NCBI GenBank assembly: GCA_044450785.1
Contig: JBIOJM010000325.1
Span: 1 to 11,641, forward strand
DNA from: JBIOJM01 sp044450785
GTDB taxonomy: Bacteria; Planctomycetota; Planctomycetia; Isosphaerales; Isosphaeraceae
Direction: 5' to 3'
Length of the DNA stretch: 11,641 nucleotides
In this document: one piece after another, positions 1 through 7,320 of the stretch
Layout: each line of letters starts with the position of its first letter
How positions within the stretch are numbered: the stretch's first letter is position 1
Position numbers and translations under genes: made by a program
Notes under the pieces: model-generated
What the model saw: the letters and a program-made list of their open reading frames with translations, nothing else
What the model was told of the DNA's origin: nothing
Database searches by the model: none

Positions 1-2078
1 AGGTCACGGCGCTGGGCGCGGGTCTCCGGGCACCCGAAGGGTCGCCGCCCAACCAGTCCGAACCCACCCGCATCCGCTACTTCGGCGACTACGAGATCAC
101 CCGCGAGATCGCCCGCGGCGGCATGGGTGTCGTGTTCCGGGCCCGGCAGGTGAGCCTCAACCGGACCGTCGCCTTGAAGATGATCCTCGCGGGCCAGCTC
201 GCCAACGAGACGGACGTCAAGCGCTTCTACACCGAGGCGGAGGCGGCCGCCAACCTGGACCATCCGGGGATTGTGCCGATCTTCGAAGTCGGCCAGCACG
301 AGGGCCAGCATTATTTCTCCATGGGCTTTGTCGAAGGGCAGAGCCTCTCCCAACGCCTGGCCGAGGGACCACTGCCATCCCGAGAGGCGGCCGAATTGAT
401 CCGTCGCGCCAGCGAGGCCATCGAGTATGCTCACCAGCGCGGCGTCATTCACCGCGACCTCAAGCCGGCCAATATCCTGCTCGATGCCAACGGGAACCCC
501 CGCATCACCGATTTCGGGCTGGCCAAGAAGGTGCAGGGCGATAGTGGGCTGACCGGCTCGGGTCAGATCATGGGGACGCCGAGTTACATGCCGCCGGAGC
601 AGGCGGGCGGGAGGCGTGGCGACGTTGGGCCGGCAGCCGACGTGTATGCCTTGGGGGCGACGCTCTATGCCCTGGTCACTGGCCGGCCGCCGTTTCAGGC
701 CGCCACGGCGATGGACACCGTGATCCAGGTGATCAGCGACGAGCCGGTGCCGCCGCGCCGGCTCAATGCGTCGATTCCGCGCGACCTGGAGACGATCTGC
801 CTGAAGTGCCTGGAGAAGGAGCCAGGGAAGCGGTATCCCTCGGCGGCGGCGCTGGCCGACGACCTGGGGCGGTACCTGGAGGGCGAGCCGATTGTGGCGC
901 GGCCGGTGACGAGAGTCGAGCGAGCCGTCAAGTGGGCATGGCGGAGACCGGCGATCGCCGGGCGGCTGGGGTTGGTCGCGATCGTGACAGCGCTCGGGCT
1001 CGGCGGTGTGCTCTGGCAATGGCGTGCGGCGGTCCGGGCTCGCAACGTTGCCGACCAGGAAAGTCGAAACGCGAAGGACCAAGCCAATCTCGCCGAGCGG
1101 CGGCGCGTTGAGGCCGAAGCCCGTCGGCAAGAGGCCGAGCAAGCCCGGGCCAAGGAACGGGAGCAGACCGAGCTGGCCAAGCAACGTCTGCAAGACACCG
1201 TGAAGGCGCAGGCTAAGGAAAAGAAGCAGACCCAACTGGCCGAGCAACGTCTGTACGACGTCCGGATGAATCTCGTCCAGCGGTACTGGGAGGACTCAAA
1301 TGGCCAACTCTTGCAGCAAGGGCTCGTCGACCAGCTTCCGGTCAACGCGCGCGGCATCGATCGCCGAGGTTTCGAATGGTACTACTGGCAACGAAAGATC
1401 TCCTCGGGCCACATCACCCTCAAGGGGCACACTAGCTTTGTCACGAGCGTGGCGTTCAGCCCCGACGGCAAGCGCCTCGCCTCCGCCGGTGCGAACGGGA
1501 CGGTGAAGGTGTGGGACGCCGCGACCGGGCAGGAAACCCTCACCATCGAGGTGCAGGGGCCCGGGTCGGACGCGAGTGTGGCGTTCAGCCCCGACGGCAA
1601 GCGGCTCACCTCCGCCGGCCGTCTGAATGGGATGGTGGATGTGTGGGACCTCGGGACCGGACACGGAATCCGCCCCCTCCTTGGGCACACCGGCCCTGTA
1701 TACAGCGTGGCATACAGCCCCGACGGCAAGCGGCTCGCCTCCGCCAGTTTTGATGGGACGGTGAAGGTGTGGGACGCGGCGACCGGGCAGGAACTCCGCA
1801 CCCAAAAGGGGCATACCGCCTCTGTCACGAGCGTGGCGTACAGCACCGACGGCCAGCGGCTCGCCTCCGCCAGTGTGGATAAGACGGTGAAGGTGTGGGA
1901 CGCCGGGACCGGACAGGAAACGCTCACCCTCAAGGGGCATAGCTACTTTGTCGCGAGCGTCGCGTTCAGCCCCGACGGCCAGCGGCTCGCCTCCGCCAGT
2001 GGGGATGGGACGGTGAAGGTGTGGGACGCCCGGCCGCTGGACGCCAAGCGGGCGAAACCCGGCCCGAATCCACGTTGA
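1..2078 (+). CDS. Serine/threonine protein kinase with C-terminal WD40 repeats (5' end outside window)
   Basis: The reading frame is already open at base 3 and carries kinase sequence before the first internal ATG (123), so the true start lies left of the window. Numbering from base 3: glycine-rich loop ARGGMGVV at about 38-45, VALK lysine at 59, HRDLKPAN at 150-157, DFG at 170-172, and PPE in place of APE. These are the catalytic elements of an active Hanks-type kinase. A single membrane segment follows at about 316-341, then a charged Glu/Arg/Gln-rich coiled coil at about 350-420, then five WD40 repeats from about 475 to 678. The second repeat lacks its GH dipeptide. This kinase-membrane-coiled coil-propeller order is typical of planctomycete kinases: a cytoplasmic kinase with the propeller across the membrane is likely, but orientation is inferred. 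Ligand and substrates are unknown. A 35-bp repeat copy lies in frame at 15-49, just upstream of the catalytic domain. Confidence 0.95.
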   Translation, partial: VTALGAGLRAPEGSPPNQSEPTRIRYFGDYEITREIARGGMGVVFRARQVSLNRTVALKMILAGQLANETDVKRFYTEAEAAANLDHPGIVPIFEVGQHEGQHYFSMGFVEGQSLSQRLAEGPLPSREAAELIRRASEAIEYAHQRGVIHRDLKPANILLDANGNPRITDFGLAKKVQGDSGLTGSGQIMGTPSYMPPEQAGGRRGDVGPAADVYALGATLYALVTGRPPFQAATAMDTVIQVISDEPVPPRRLNASIPRDLETICLKCLEKEPGKRYPSAAALADDLGRYLEGEPIVARPVTRVERAVKWAWRRPAIAGRLGLVAIVTALGLGGVLWQWRAAVRARNVADQESRNAKDQANLAERRRVEAEARRQEAEQARAKEREQTELAKQRLQDTVKAQAKEKKQTQLAEQRLYDVRMNLVQRYWEDSNGQLLQQGLVDQLPVNARGIDRRGFEWYYWQRKISSGHITLKGHTSFVTSVAFSPDGKRLASAGANGTVKVWDAATGQETLTIEVQGPGSDASVAFSPDGKRLTSAGRLNGMVDVWDLGTGHGIRPLLGHTGPVYSVAYSPDGKRLASASFDGTVKVWDAATGQELRTQKGHTASVTSVAYSTDGQRLASASVDKTVKVWDAGTGQETLTLKGHSYFVASVAFSPDGQRLASASGDGTVKVWDARPLDAKRAKPGPNPR
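15..49 (+). repeat. Dispersed 35-bp repeat copy inside the kinase coding sequence
   Basis: These 35 bases are the exact reverse complement of 2310-2344 in the intergenic palindrome downstream of the same gene. Identity stops at both ends, since the next base on each side differs. Read in the kinase frame the copy encodes a Gly/Ala/Pro linker (GAGLRAPEGSPP) ahead of the kinase domain. Its first 13 bases (15-27), plus the G at 14, also match 2178-2191. It is therefore a repeat-derived piece tolerated in a linker. Confidence 0.8.
1425..2033 (+). repeat. Tandem WD40-encoding repeats, 126-nt period
   Basis: Five units begin near 1425, 1551, 1683, 1809 and 1935. The last three starts are exactly 126 nt (42 codons) apart. 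The blades share near-identical DNA words for SPDGKRLASAS and TVKVWDA, so the units are alike at base level and not only in protein. Known propellers usually have seven blades. Five suggests an incomplete or partner-completed ring, or unit loss by recombination between near-identical copies. Confidence 0.85.
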
Positions 2079-2092
2079 GGAAGCCTCGCAGT

Positions 2093-2417
2093 GGGCTGAT
2101 GAAAAGTCGGCCTTGACCGGTTCCTGAGAGTCCTTGGCCATTCTCAACTCTTGTTGCGCTTCGAGGAAGCCTTTGTTGGGCGCGGGTCTCCTGACCCCGC
2201 CCGAGTGCCCGACCGAAGGTCTCCTTCCTTCGGAATTTGCTCTGAGAGCGCAAATGCCTTTGAAGCCAAGGCCAATGATGAGCGCGGGAGACCTTCGGTC
2301 AGGCATTCCGGCGGCGACCCTTCGGGTGCCCGGAGACCCGCGCCGAACACTTGACGCCGACGTCAATGGAAACCGGATGAACCCTAAACCCATGCAACCC
2401 CAAGTTTTCATCACCCC
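2093..2417. repeat. MITE-like palindromic intergenic element
   Basis: Beginning 14 nt after the kinase stop, a 13-bp end sequence at 2093-2105 (GGGCTGATGAAAA) is inverted at 2405-2417 with 12 of 13 bases matching. Inside it are two larger inverted arms, about 2178-2222 and 2287-2344. Both carry GGCGCGGGTCTCC at the outside and GACCGAAGGTCTCC toward the centre, with the right arm about a dozen bases longer. The middle has a small hairpin (ATTTGC 2235-2240 with GCAAAT 2250-2255). No clear target-site duplication is visible. The antisense frame through it stays open but reads as low-complexity sequence, so I do not call a gene. It could also serve as a structured 3' end for the kinase mRNA. This is the main content of the gap between the kinase and the Uma2 gene. 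Confidence 0.6.
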
Positions 2418-2463
2418 ACCCCGAGGCCCTCGACTCGCGTGATTCCTCGGCGGTCGTTCCCCA

Positions 2464-2492
2464 TCGACCAGGCGGGAAAGCGGCGTTATAAT
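2464..2492 (+). promoter_or_regulatory. Candidate sigma-70-type promoter for the Uma2-purC-aroC unit
   Basis: A perfect TATAAT lies at 2487-2492. Exactly 17 nt upstream, 2464-2469 reads TCGACC, matching four of six bases of TTGACA. A start point would fall near 2499, at the base of a stem-loop and about 77 nt ahead of the preferred Uma2 start codon. The box stands out because the surroundings are GC-rich. Planctomycete promoters are poorly characterised, so the assignment rests on the general bacterial consensus. Confidence 0.5.
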
Positions 2493-2498
2493 CCGATC

Positions 2499-2523
2499 CG
2501 AGGGACGGCCTTACGGTCCCTCG
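2499..2523. promoter_or_regulatory. Leader stem-loop at the predicted transcript start
   Basis: A perfect 8-bp inverted repeat pairs CGAGGGAC (2499-2506) with GTCCCTCG (2516-2523) around a 9-nt loop. It begins about seven bases after the TATAAT box, so it could be an operator half-site pair or a 5' stabilising hairpin in the mRNA. No T-run follows, so it is not an intrinsic terminator. Confidence 0.4.
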
Positions 2524-2575
2524 TGTCATGGCATTCCCTTCGTTTCGGCCTGCAGGCGCTCATCAAGGTGCCGTC

Positions 2576-3388
2576 ATGAGCACAGTTCACAAGCCCCCAT
2601 CCCGGACCCGTCAACCCGGCGCCGCCTCGTTTCGTTACGGCTACCGATACGTGCGGAAGAAGCTCCCGAACGGCAGAGTGGGCTTTGACAGGGTTCCCCT
2701 GACCCTCGAGGATGTGCTCCATCCCCAGTTTGGAGATGTCCATGTGCTGAGTTCAGCGCACTCCCTTGATTGCAGATACACGCACGACGTGCTCGACGCC
2801 TGGCTGGCCGACGACCCTTCGGCCGCGGTGCTGTCCGACGTGGGCGTTTTCTGGGATGAACCTGAGCTCGAGCATCACAGTCCCGATATCACGGTGATCC
2901 TGGGGGTGCAACGTCGGCAGGACTGGTCGTCGTTTCACGTCAAGACAGAGGGGGTTCGTCCGGTCTTGATCGTCGAGGTGACTTCGCCCGCAACGCGAGT
3001 CAACGACGTGAAGACGAAGGTCGAGGAATATGCCCAGGCGCGTGTGCCCTTCTACGTGATCGCTGATGCGCGCGGGCGAGGCAAAAAACGCCGGCTCAAG
3101 CTGATCTCGTATCGACTCGAGCGTGGGGCCTACAAGCCTGTCGAGCTGGATGAGCAGGGCCGAGCGTGGCTGGAGCCGGTCAGGTTATGGCTGGGTACGG
3201 CGGTCAACCCGGAGACGGGGGGAGACCGCCTCGTCCTGATCGATCCCGCAACGGGCGAGGAGATCGGAAACTACACAGCGATCAGCCGGGCACTCGCCGC
3301 GGCAGCGCAGTCCAAGCGTGAGTCCGAGGCTCGAATTCGCGAGCTGGAGGCCGAGGTGCGGCGGCTGCGCGGACAAGCATCGCGATGA
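2576..3388 (+). CDS. Uma2 family endonuclease (DUF820-like, PD-(D/E)XK fold)
   Basis: The 270-residue protein shows the Uma2 core: SPDITVI with the acidic Asp at about 104, LIVEVTSPATR with Glu at about 134, then ND and K (about 144 and 148) followed by EEYAQARVPFYVIAD. This matches the family pattern PD...EV-SP-TR..D...K...Y...GV..Y.I.D. The N-terminal half holds a divergent segment where Uma2 proteins define use or ownership of the fold. The last 35 residues form a charged coiled coil common in cyanobacterial and planctomycete members. I chose ATG 2576 because AAGGTG sits six bases upstream; an in-frame ATG at 2528 would add 16 residues but has no ribosome-binding site. Uma2 proteins are abundant paralogues with unclear roles, and nuclease activity is inferred from the fold only. 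purC begins 20 nt downstream. Confidence 0.85.
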   Translation: MSTVHKPPSRTRQPGAASFRYGYRYVRKKLPNGRVGFDRVPLTLEDVLHPQFGDVHVLSSAHSLDCRYTHDVLDAWLADDPSAAVLSDVGVFWDEPELEHHSPDITVILGVQRRQDWSSFHVKTEGVRPVLIVEVTSPATRVNDVKTKVEEYAQARVPFYVIADARGRGKKRRLKLISYRLERGAYKPVELDEQGRAWLEPVRLWLGTAVNPETGGDRLVLIDPATGEEIGNYTAISRALAAAAQSKRESEARIRELEAEVRRLRGQASR

Positions 3389-3408
3389 CCAACGAGTGAA
3401 GAATCGGT

Positions 3409-4302
3409 ATGACTCTGCTGGAGACGAACCTTCAGTCGGGCTCGATCCGCAAGCGAAGCGGCAAGGTGCGCGACGTCTATGACCTGGGCGAAAGGCTCCT
3501 CCTGATCGCGACCGATCGCATCAGCGCGTTCGATTGGGTCATGCCCAACGGCATACCCGACAAGGGTCGCGTCCTGACGGGATTGAGCGCTTACTGGTTC
3601 AATTATCTGAAAGTCGCGAACCATCTGATCTCGACCGACGTCGACGACGCCGGGCTGGACCTGGCTCCGGGGGAACGCGAATCTCTGGAGGGCCGCGTGA
3701 TGGTGGTGCGCAAGGCCCGCGTCGTTCCGTTCGAGTGCGTGGTTCGGGGCTATCTCTCCGGCAGCGCATGGAAAGAGTACCGCGCGTCGGGTACGGTTTG
3801 CGGCATTCCTCTGCGATCCGGGCTCCTCGAGAGCGACCAGATCGAGCCGATTTTCACGCCGGCGACCAAGGCCGAGACCGGACACGATGAGAACGTCTCT
3901 TTTGAAACGATGGCCGGCGCCATCGGCAAGGAGGTGGCCGAAACGTTACAATCCATGAGCCTGGAGGTCTATCGGATCGCGGCGGACCACGCCGCGGGGC
4001 GTGGTCTGATCCTGGCGGACACCAAGTTCGAGTGGGGGTTTGACGAGGAGACCGGCGAGCTTCTGCTGGTCGACGAGGTGCTCACTCCCGACAGCTCGCG
4101 ATACTGGTCGCGGGAGACGTATCGCCCCGGCGGTCCGCAGCGTTCGTTCGACAAGCAGTTCGTCCGCGACTGGCTCGAAGCGACCGGCTGGGATAAGGCG
4201 AGCCCGCCACCGCGGCTGCCCGAGGAGGTCGTGGAGAAGACACGCGGGAAGTACGTCGAAGCCTTCGAACGGCTGACTGGCCGGGAGTTTTCCTGGAAGT
4301 GA
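3409..4302 (+). CDS. purC: Phosphoribosylaminoimidazole-succinocarboxamide synthase (SAICAR synthetase)
   Basis: The enzyme joins CAIR and aspartate using ATP to form SAICAR in de novo purine synthesis, in the cytoplasm. The 297-residue protein is close to the length of the longer, yeast ADE1-like class. Diagnostic segments: GKVRDVYD (18-25, nucleotide-binding loop), ATDRISAFD (34-42), the first family signature PFECVVRGYLSGSAW (107-121), and the second, LADTKFE (202-208), then LVDEVLTPDSSRYW (220-233). It is full length, with no frameshift. The ribosome-binding site is weak (GAAG about 10 nt upstream), consistent with read-through from the Uma2 gene 20 nt before it. aroC follows after 27 nt. 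Purine and chorismate genes are not in one pathway, so the cluster looks like housekeeping co-transcription. Confidence 0.97.
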   Translation: MTLLETNLQSGSIRKRSGKVRDVYDLGERLLLIATDRISAFDWVMPNGIPDKGRVLTGLSAYWFNYLKVANHLISTDVDDAGLDLAPGERESLEGRVMVVRKARVVPFECVVRGYLSGSAWKEYRASGTVCGIPLRSGLLESDQIEPIFTPATKAETGHDENVSFETMAGAIGKEVAETLQSMSLEVYRIAADHAAGRGLILADTKFEWGFDEETGELLLVDEVLTPDSSRYWSRETYRPGGPQRSFDKQFVRDWLEATGWDKASPPPRLPEEVVEKTRGKYVEAFERLTGREFSWK

Positions 4303-4329
4303 CGCCACACTAGCGGGATTGCGGATGCC

Positions 4330-5496
4330 ATGCTCCGATACTTGACCGCCGGCGAGTCGCACGGGCCGGCACTCACTGCGATCGTCGAAGGATTTCCGTC
4401 GGGCGTCGCGCTCGAGACGGGGCTCATCGACCGGGAGCTGGAGCGTCGCCAGGGAGGCTACGGGCGCGGCAAGCGCCAGCAGATCGAGACGGATCGAATC
4501 ATCGTCGAATCGGGCGTTTATCACGGTGTGACGACGGGGAGCCCGATCACGCTCCGCCTGATCAATAACGATTCCAAGCTGGAACGGCTCACCGAGCCGG
4601 CCTCGCCTCGGGGGGGCCACATCGACCTGGCCGGCGCCATCAACTATCAGACAGGAATCCGGCAGGTCCTCGAGCGCGCCAGCGCCCGTGAAACGGCGTT
4701 GCGCGTCGCGGCCGGCGCGCTGGCCAAGCTGCTGCTCAATGAGCTGGGGATCACGGTCTTCGGCTATGTGCGCGAGCTCGGGGGCATCGCCGCTCCGCCG
4801 CTCTCGTTCGACCTGGCGATTCGGGACGCCAGTCCCGTCTACACGCTCAACCCGGGGGCTGACCCGGCGATCGTCGTCGCGATCGACGGGGCGCGGGAGG
4901 CCGGCGACACGCTCGGCGGGGTCGTCGAGGCGATCGTGACCGGCTGCCCGATCGGGCTGGGCAGCCATGCCCAGTGGGACCGCAAGCTCGATGCCCGGCT
5001 GGCGGCCGCGGTCATGAGCATCCAGGCGATCAAGGCCGTCGAGATCGGACTGGGTGTCGAGGCCGCGCGGCGGCCGGGTTCGAAGGTGATGGACCCGATC
5101 GAATACGAAGCGGCTCATCCGGCCGACGATCGCCGCTACGGCTTTCGGCGTCCGACCAACAACGCCGGCGGCATCGAGGGAGGGACCTCCAACGGCGAGC
5201 CGATCGTCGTCCGGGCGGCCAAGAAGCCGATCAGCACCCTGGCCGCGCGGGGGCCGTCGATCAACATGGCGACCAAGGCACCCGAGCCCGCCTCCTACGA
5301 ACGCTCCGACGTCTGCGCGGTACCGGCCGCAAGCGTGGTCGTCGAGAACGTCATTGCCTTCGAGATCGCGGCGGCCGTGGTCGAAAAGTACGTGGGGACC
5401 AGCTTGGAAGCGATCCGCACGGCCATGGGCGCGCTCCACGAGCTGAACCGTCTGCGACTGGCCCGCTGGGGTGATTCGACCGCGGAAAGCACCTGA
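4330..5496 (+). CDS. aroC: Chorismate synthase
   Basis: Catalyses the last shikimate-pathway step, loss of phosphate from EPSP to give chorismate, using reduced FMN as a non-consumed cofactor. The 388-residue protein has the three family signatures: GESHG (8-12), ERASARETALRVAAGA (115-130), and RSDVCAVPAASVVVENVIA (325-343). It also has RQGGYGRG (40-47), the SIQAIKAVEIG core (230-240) and NNAGGIEGGTSNGEPI (277-292). Length is normal for the family and nothing is missing. It starts 27 nt after purC with only a weak GGAT ribosome-binding site and no visible promoter of its own. A likely intrinsic terminator lies 22 nt beyond the stop. Whether the organism reduces FMN with the same protein or a separate reductase cannot be read from the sequence; the family here looks monofunctional. 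Confidence 0.97.
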   Translation: MLRYLTAGESHGPALTAIVEGFPSGVALETGLIDRELERRQGGYGRGKRQQIETDRIIVESGVYHGVTTGSPITLRLINNDSKLERLTEPASPRGGHIDLAGAINYQTGIRQVLERASARETALRVAAGALAKLLLNELGITVFGYVRELGGIAAPPLSFDLAIRDASPVYTLNPGADPAIVVAIDGAREAGDTLGGVVEAIVTGCPIGLGSHAQWDRKLDARLAAAVMSIQAIKAVEIGLGVEAARRPGSKVMDPIEYEAAHPADDRRYGFRRPTNNAGGIEGGTSNGEPIVVRAAKKPISTLAARGPSINMATKAPEPASYERSDVCAVPAASVVVENVIAFEIAAAVVEKYVGTSLEAIRTAMGALHELNRLRLARWGDSTAEST

Positions 5497-5518
5497 CCCG
5501 TGCCGGTCCACGGGGTGC

Positions 5519-5540
5519 CACCGGCTCTGCCAGTGTTTTT
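5519..5540 (+). terminator. Intrinsic terminator after aroC
   Basis: CACCGGC (5519-5525) and GCCAGTG (5529-5535) form a 7-bp stem with one C-A mismatch and a TCT loop. Five T residues (5536-5540) follow immediately, as in a Rho-independent terminator. It would end the purC-aroC transcript. A second GC stem overlaps (GCCGGT 5502-5507 with ACCGGC 5520-5525). Similar CACTGGC-type palindromes are, to my recollection, common in planctomycete intergenic DNA, so it may also be a dispersed repeat. Confidence 0.55.
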
Positions 5541-5557
5541 GAGCCTGCAAAGTTGAA

Positions 5558-5586
5558 TTGAGCGAAATCGGCATTTCGTCTATCTT
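5558..5586 (+). promoter_or_regulatory. Weak candidate promoter for the AsmA-like gene
   Basis: TTGAGC (5558-5563) and TATCTT (5581-5586) are 17 nt apart, each with four of six consensus bases. They lie after the aroC terminator and about 70 nt before the next start codon. A short hairpin, CGAAAT (5563-5568) with ATTTCG (5573-5578), fills the spacer and could be an operator. The call depends mostly on position. Confidence 0.3.
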
Positions 5587-5654
5587 TCTGGGCCGGATGG
5601 ATCCGCTCCGGAGCCATCTCGCTGCTCGATCGTGCAACAACCTGGGAGCCATGG

Positions 5655-6980
5655 ATGTTTCCCATCACTCGCCCCTTCCGCCAGACCCTGGCAACACTTC
5701 TGCTCTTCGCGCTTTCGGTCTTGCCGACGGGCTTCGTCGCCGCCATCGGCTGGCGAATCAACCGTCCCGGCCACGTCCGCGACGTCGAAATCGAGCTGGG
5801 GCGCCAGCTTGGTCTCCAGGTGACACTGGAGGAAGTGCGTTACCCCAGGCCCGGGGAAGTCGTCTATCGGGGAATCGTCCTGCGCCAGGAAGAGCCGCGC
5901 GGCAAGGGACTCGCCGAGATCATCCGCGCCGACCAGGTCCGCGTGCAACGTGCCAAACGCGAGCTCACCATCCTGCTCGAAAGCCCGCGACTCCGCGCGG
6001 AGAGCCCCCGTCAGATCTTGAGCCAGCTCGGCGCGCTCATGCAGCGCTCCGTCCAGATCCCGTTCGAGCGGATCAGCGTGACCGCTGCATCGGGTGAGGT
6101 CGACCTGGGCGGCGAAGACCTTCATTTCACACCGCGCGAGGTTGCCGGTGAGTTTCTAGCCGATCCGTCGACGCCAACCTTGAAGCTCGCCTACCGCATG
6201 CCGGCCGGGGGCGCGGACACGCGCTGCGAGCTGACGCTTTGCCGCGACCGGCGATCCGAGCCGATCCAGACATCGCTCGTCCTTCAGACCGTCGAAGGCT
6301 TGCCGCTACCCGCCCGCGTGCTCAATGTCTTCTTCGACGCCGAGGACTGGTTGGGAGCGGAGGCGAAGGTCGAAGGGACGCTCAGCCTGAGGCAAGCGGG
6401 ATCCAAGGATTGGGAGGCTGAATTCCAGGGCGATCTGCTCGATGTCGACCTGGGCAAGCTGGTCGGCCGGCGTTTTCCCCGCCATCGGCTCACCGGACGA
6501 GGCCGAGTGGCGATCCGGAAAGCTCGGTGGGGTGCGCGGCCCGATCAAGGCTCCGGCTGGGTCGAGGCCAAGGGCGATCTCCTCGTTGGCCAGGGATCGA
6601 TCGGCGTCAATCTGATCGACGCGCTGGCGCGGGAGATGAAGTTCCGGCCTTCATCTCGCCTCGCCCATCTCGATCCCAGGAAGACCGAGGTCGACTTCCG
6701 CGCGCTCGGGCTGTCGTTCGCGATGCAGCCCGACGGCGAGATCCAGATCGCCGGGGCATTGGGAGCGGAGTTCCCGCCCGATGTCGTCCTCGCGGGAGCC
6801 ACAACTCCCCTGCTCTCCGCTCCCCAGGGCACCGCGAGCGTTCACGGCTTGATCAAGACCCTATTCCCCGTCTTCGGAGCCGATACCGGCGTCTTGATCC
6901 CGCTGACGGCCGAGTCGCACGTTCTGCTCTCGCTCCCGGTGCCACGTGTAACCGTGTCGAAAGCCGTCGAGGGCAATTGA
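5655..6980 (+). CDS. Membrane-anchored AsmA-like protein of unknown function
   Basis: The 441-residue protein has a basic N-terminus and one hydrophobic helix (about 8-32), then a long soluble region expected to lie outside the cytoplasmic membrane. That region has a short-beta-strand pattern (VTLEEVRYPRPGEVVYRGIVLR, then repeated strands such as IRADQVRVQRAKRELTILLESPRL). This resembles AsmA/TamB-type envelope proteins that help lipid or protein transport between membranes. The resemblance is to style and not to a motif I can prove, so the function is open. ATG 5655 is chosen over ATG 5651, which lies in another frame, because GGGAG (5644-5648) is six bases upstream. It stands alone between the aroC terminator and the decayed island. 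A minus-strand relic begins directly at its stop codon, so loss of some original C-terminal residues cannot be excluded. Confidence 0.7.
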   Translation: MFPITRPFRQTLATLLLFALSVLPTGFVAAIGWRINRPGHVRDVEIELGRQLGLQVTLEEVRYPRPGEVVYRGIVLRQEEPRGKGLAEIIRADQVRVQRAKRELTILLESPRLRAESPRQILSQLGALMQRSVQIPFERISVTAASGEVDLGGEDLHFTPREVAGEFLADPSTPTLKLAYRMPAGGADTRCELTLCRDRRSEPIQTSLVLQTVEGLPLPARVLNVFFDAEDWLGAEAKVEGTLSLRQAGSKDWEAEFQGDLLDVDLGKLVGRRFPRHRLTGRGRVAIRKARWGARPDQGSGWVEAKGDLLVGQGSIGVNLIDALAREMKFRPSSRLAHLDPRKTEVDFRALGLSFAMQPDGEIQIAGALGAEFPPDVVLAGATTPLLSAPQGTASVHGLIKTLFPVFGADTGVLIPLTAESHVLLSLPVPRVTVSKAVEGN

Positions 6981-7186
6981 ATAGTGAGGGTGATCAGACG
7001 TTTTTCGCAGTTTCTGTCGAAAGCAACGGATATGCCATGCAGGCGGAGCTGGGGGGCAATACGGCGCAGTTCCTTGGCGAGCGATGAAGGCGCTTTTGGC
7101 CAATGGCGTAAGGCACGAACCTTCTTTTCCACGAGCGTGTTGAGCTGGGCGAGCAGCTCGGTGGGGGTTCCGGACCAATCGTTCAA
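6842..7186 (-). pseudogene. Relic of a primase/helicase-type replication protein, C-terminal winged helix
   Basis: Read from a TTG at 7186, the first 70 residues (about 7186-6977) run DWSGTPTELLAQL, then WPKAPSSLAKELRRIAPQLR, then GISVAFDR and RLITL. To my recollection this is the pattern of the small winged-helix domain at the C-terminus of phage and plasmid primase/AAA replication proteins (W-GT-TELL ... WP----L---LRR-AP-LR--GI). The recognisable part ends at the stop codon of the plus-strand AsmA-like gene (6980). The remaining 40-odd codons antisense to that gene look like accidental read-through. Nothing resembling the primase or ATPase domains lies upstream, although the frame is open back to about 7280. 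The TTG overlaps the TGA of the preceding small ORF, so expression as a free small protein is possible. I favour a truncated remnant. Confidence 0.45.
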
Positions 7187-7320
7187 TCGGACTCGCTGAT
7201 TAAGGACCCGGCGGTCGCGGTGAGGCGCAGCAGCGCCTTGACCGGTCCCTCGTACTCCTGGGGATTGTCGATGGTCCCGTCATTTGGTGAAGGGGCGATC
7301 ATGAGATAACCCTCGTTCAT
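7183..7320 (-). CDS. Small 45-residue ORF coupled to the HTH gene
   Basis: ATG at 7320-7318 overlaps the stop codon of the upstream HTH gene (ATGA), the arrangement for translational coupling. The 45 codons end at TGA 7185-7183. About three quarters of the third positions are G or C, as in real genes here. The product starts MNEGYLMIAPSPNDG and has no recognised domain. It could be a genuine small accessory-element protein or the cut N-terminus of a larger one. The TGA overlaps a TTG from which the replication-protein relic can be read, so all three frames on this strand are linked by 4-base overlaps. Confidence 0.4.
   Translation of the reverse strand: MNEGYLMIAPSPNDGTIDNPQEYEGPVKALLRLTATAGSLISESD

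Noticed and set aside
1425..2033. Regular repeats considered as a CRISPR-like array
   Set aside because: The whole unit repeats, with no variable spacers, and is in frame as WD40 blades.
1296..2414. Long minus-strand open frame of 372 codons
   Set aside because: It lies mostly antisense to the WD40 repeats, and its repetitive composition (PHLHRP, GGGEPLAVGAE) mirrors those repeats. The rest covers the palindromic element. No ribosome-binding site or family.
2499..2523. Stem-loop considered as an intrinsic terminator for the kinase
   Set aside because: No T-run follows, and it lies downstream of a good promoter and more than 400 nt after the kinase stop.
3946..5652. Minus-strand open frame of 568 codons
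   Set aside because: It is the antisense shadow of purC and aroC, both of which have full family signatures. The translation is Arg/Asp/Gly-rich with no recognisable domain.
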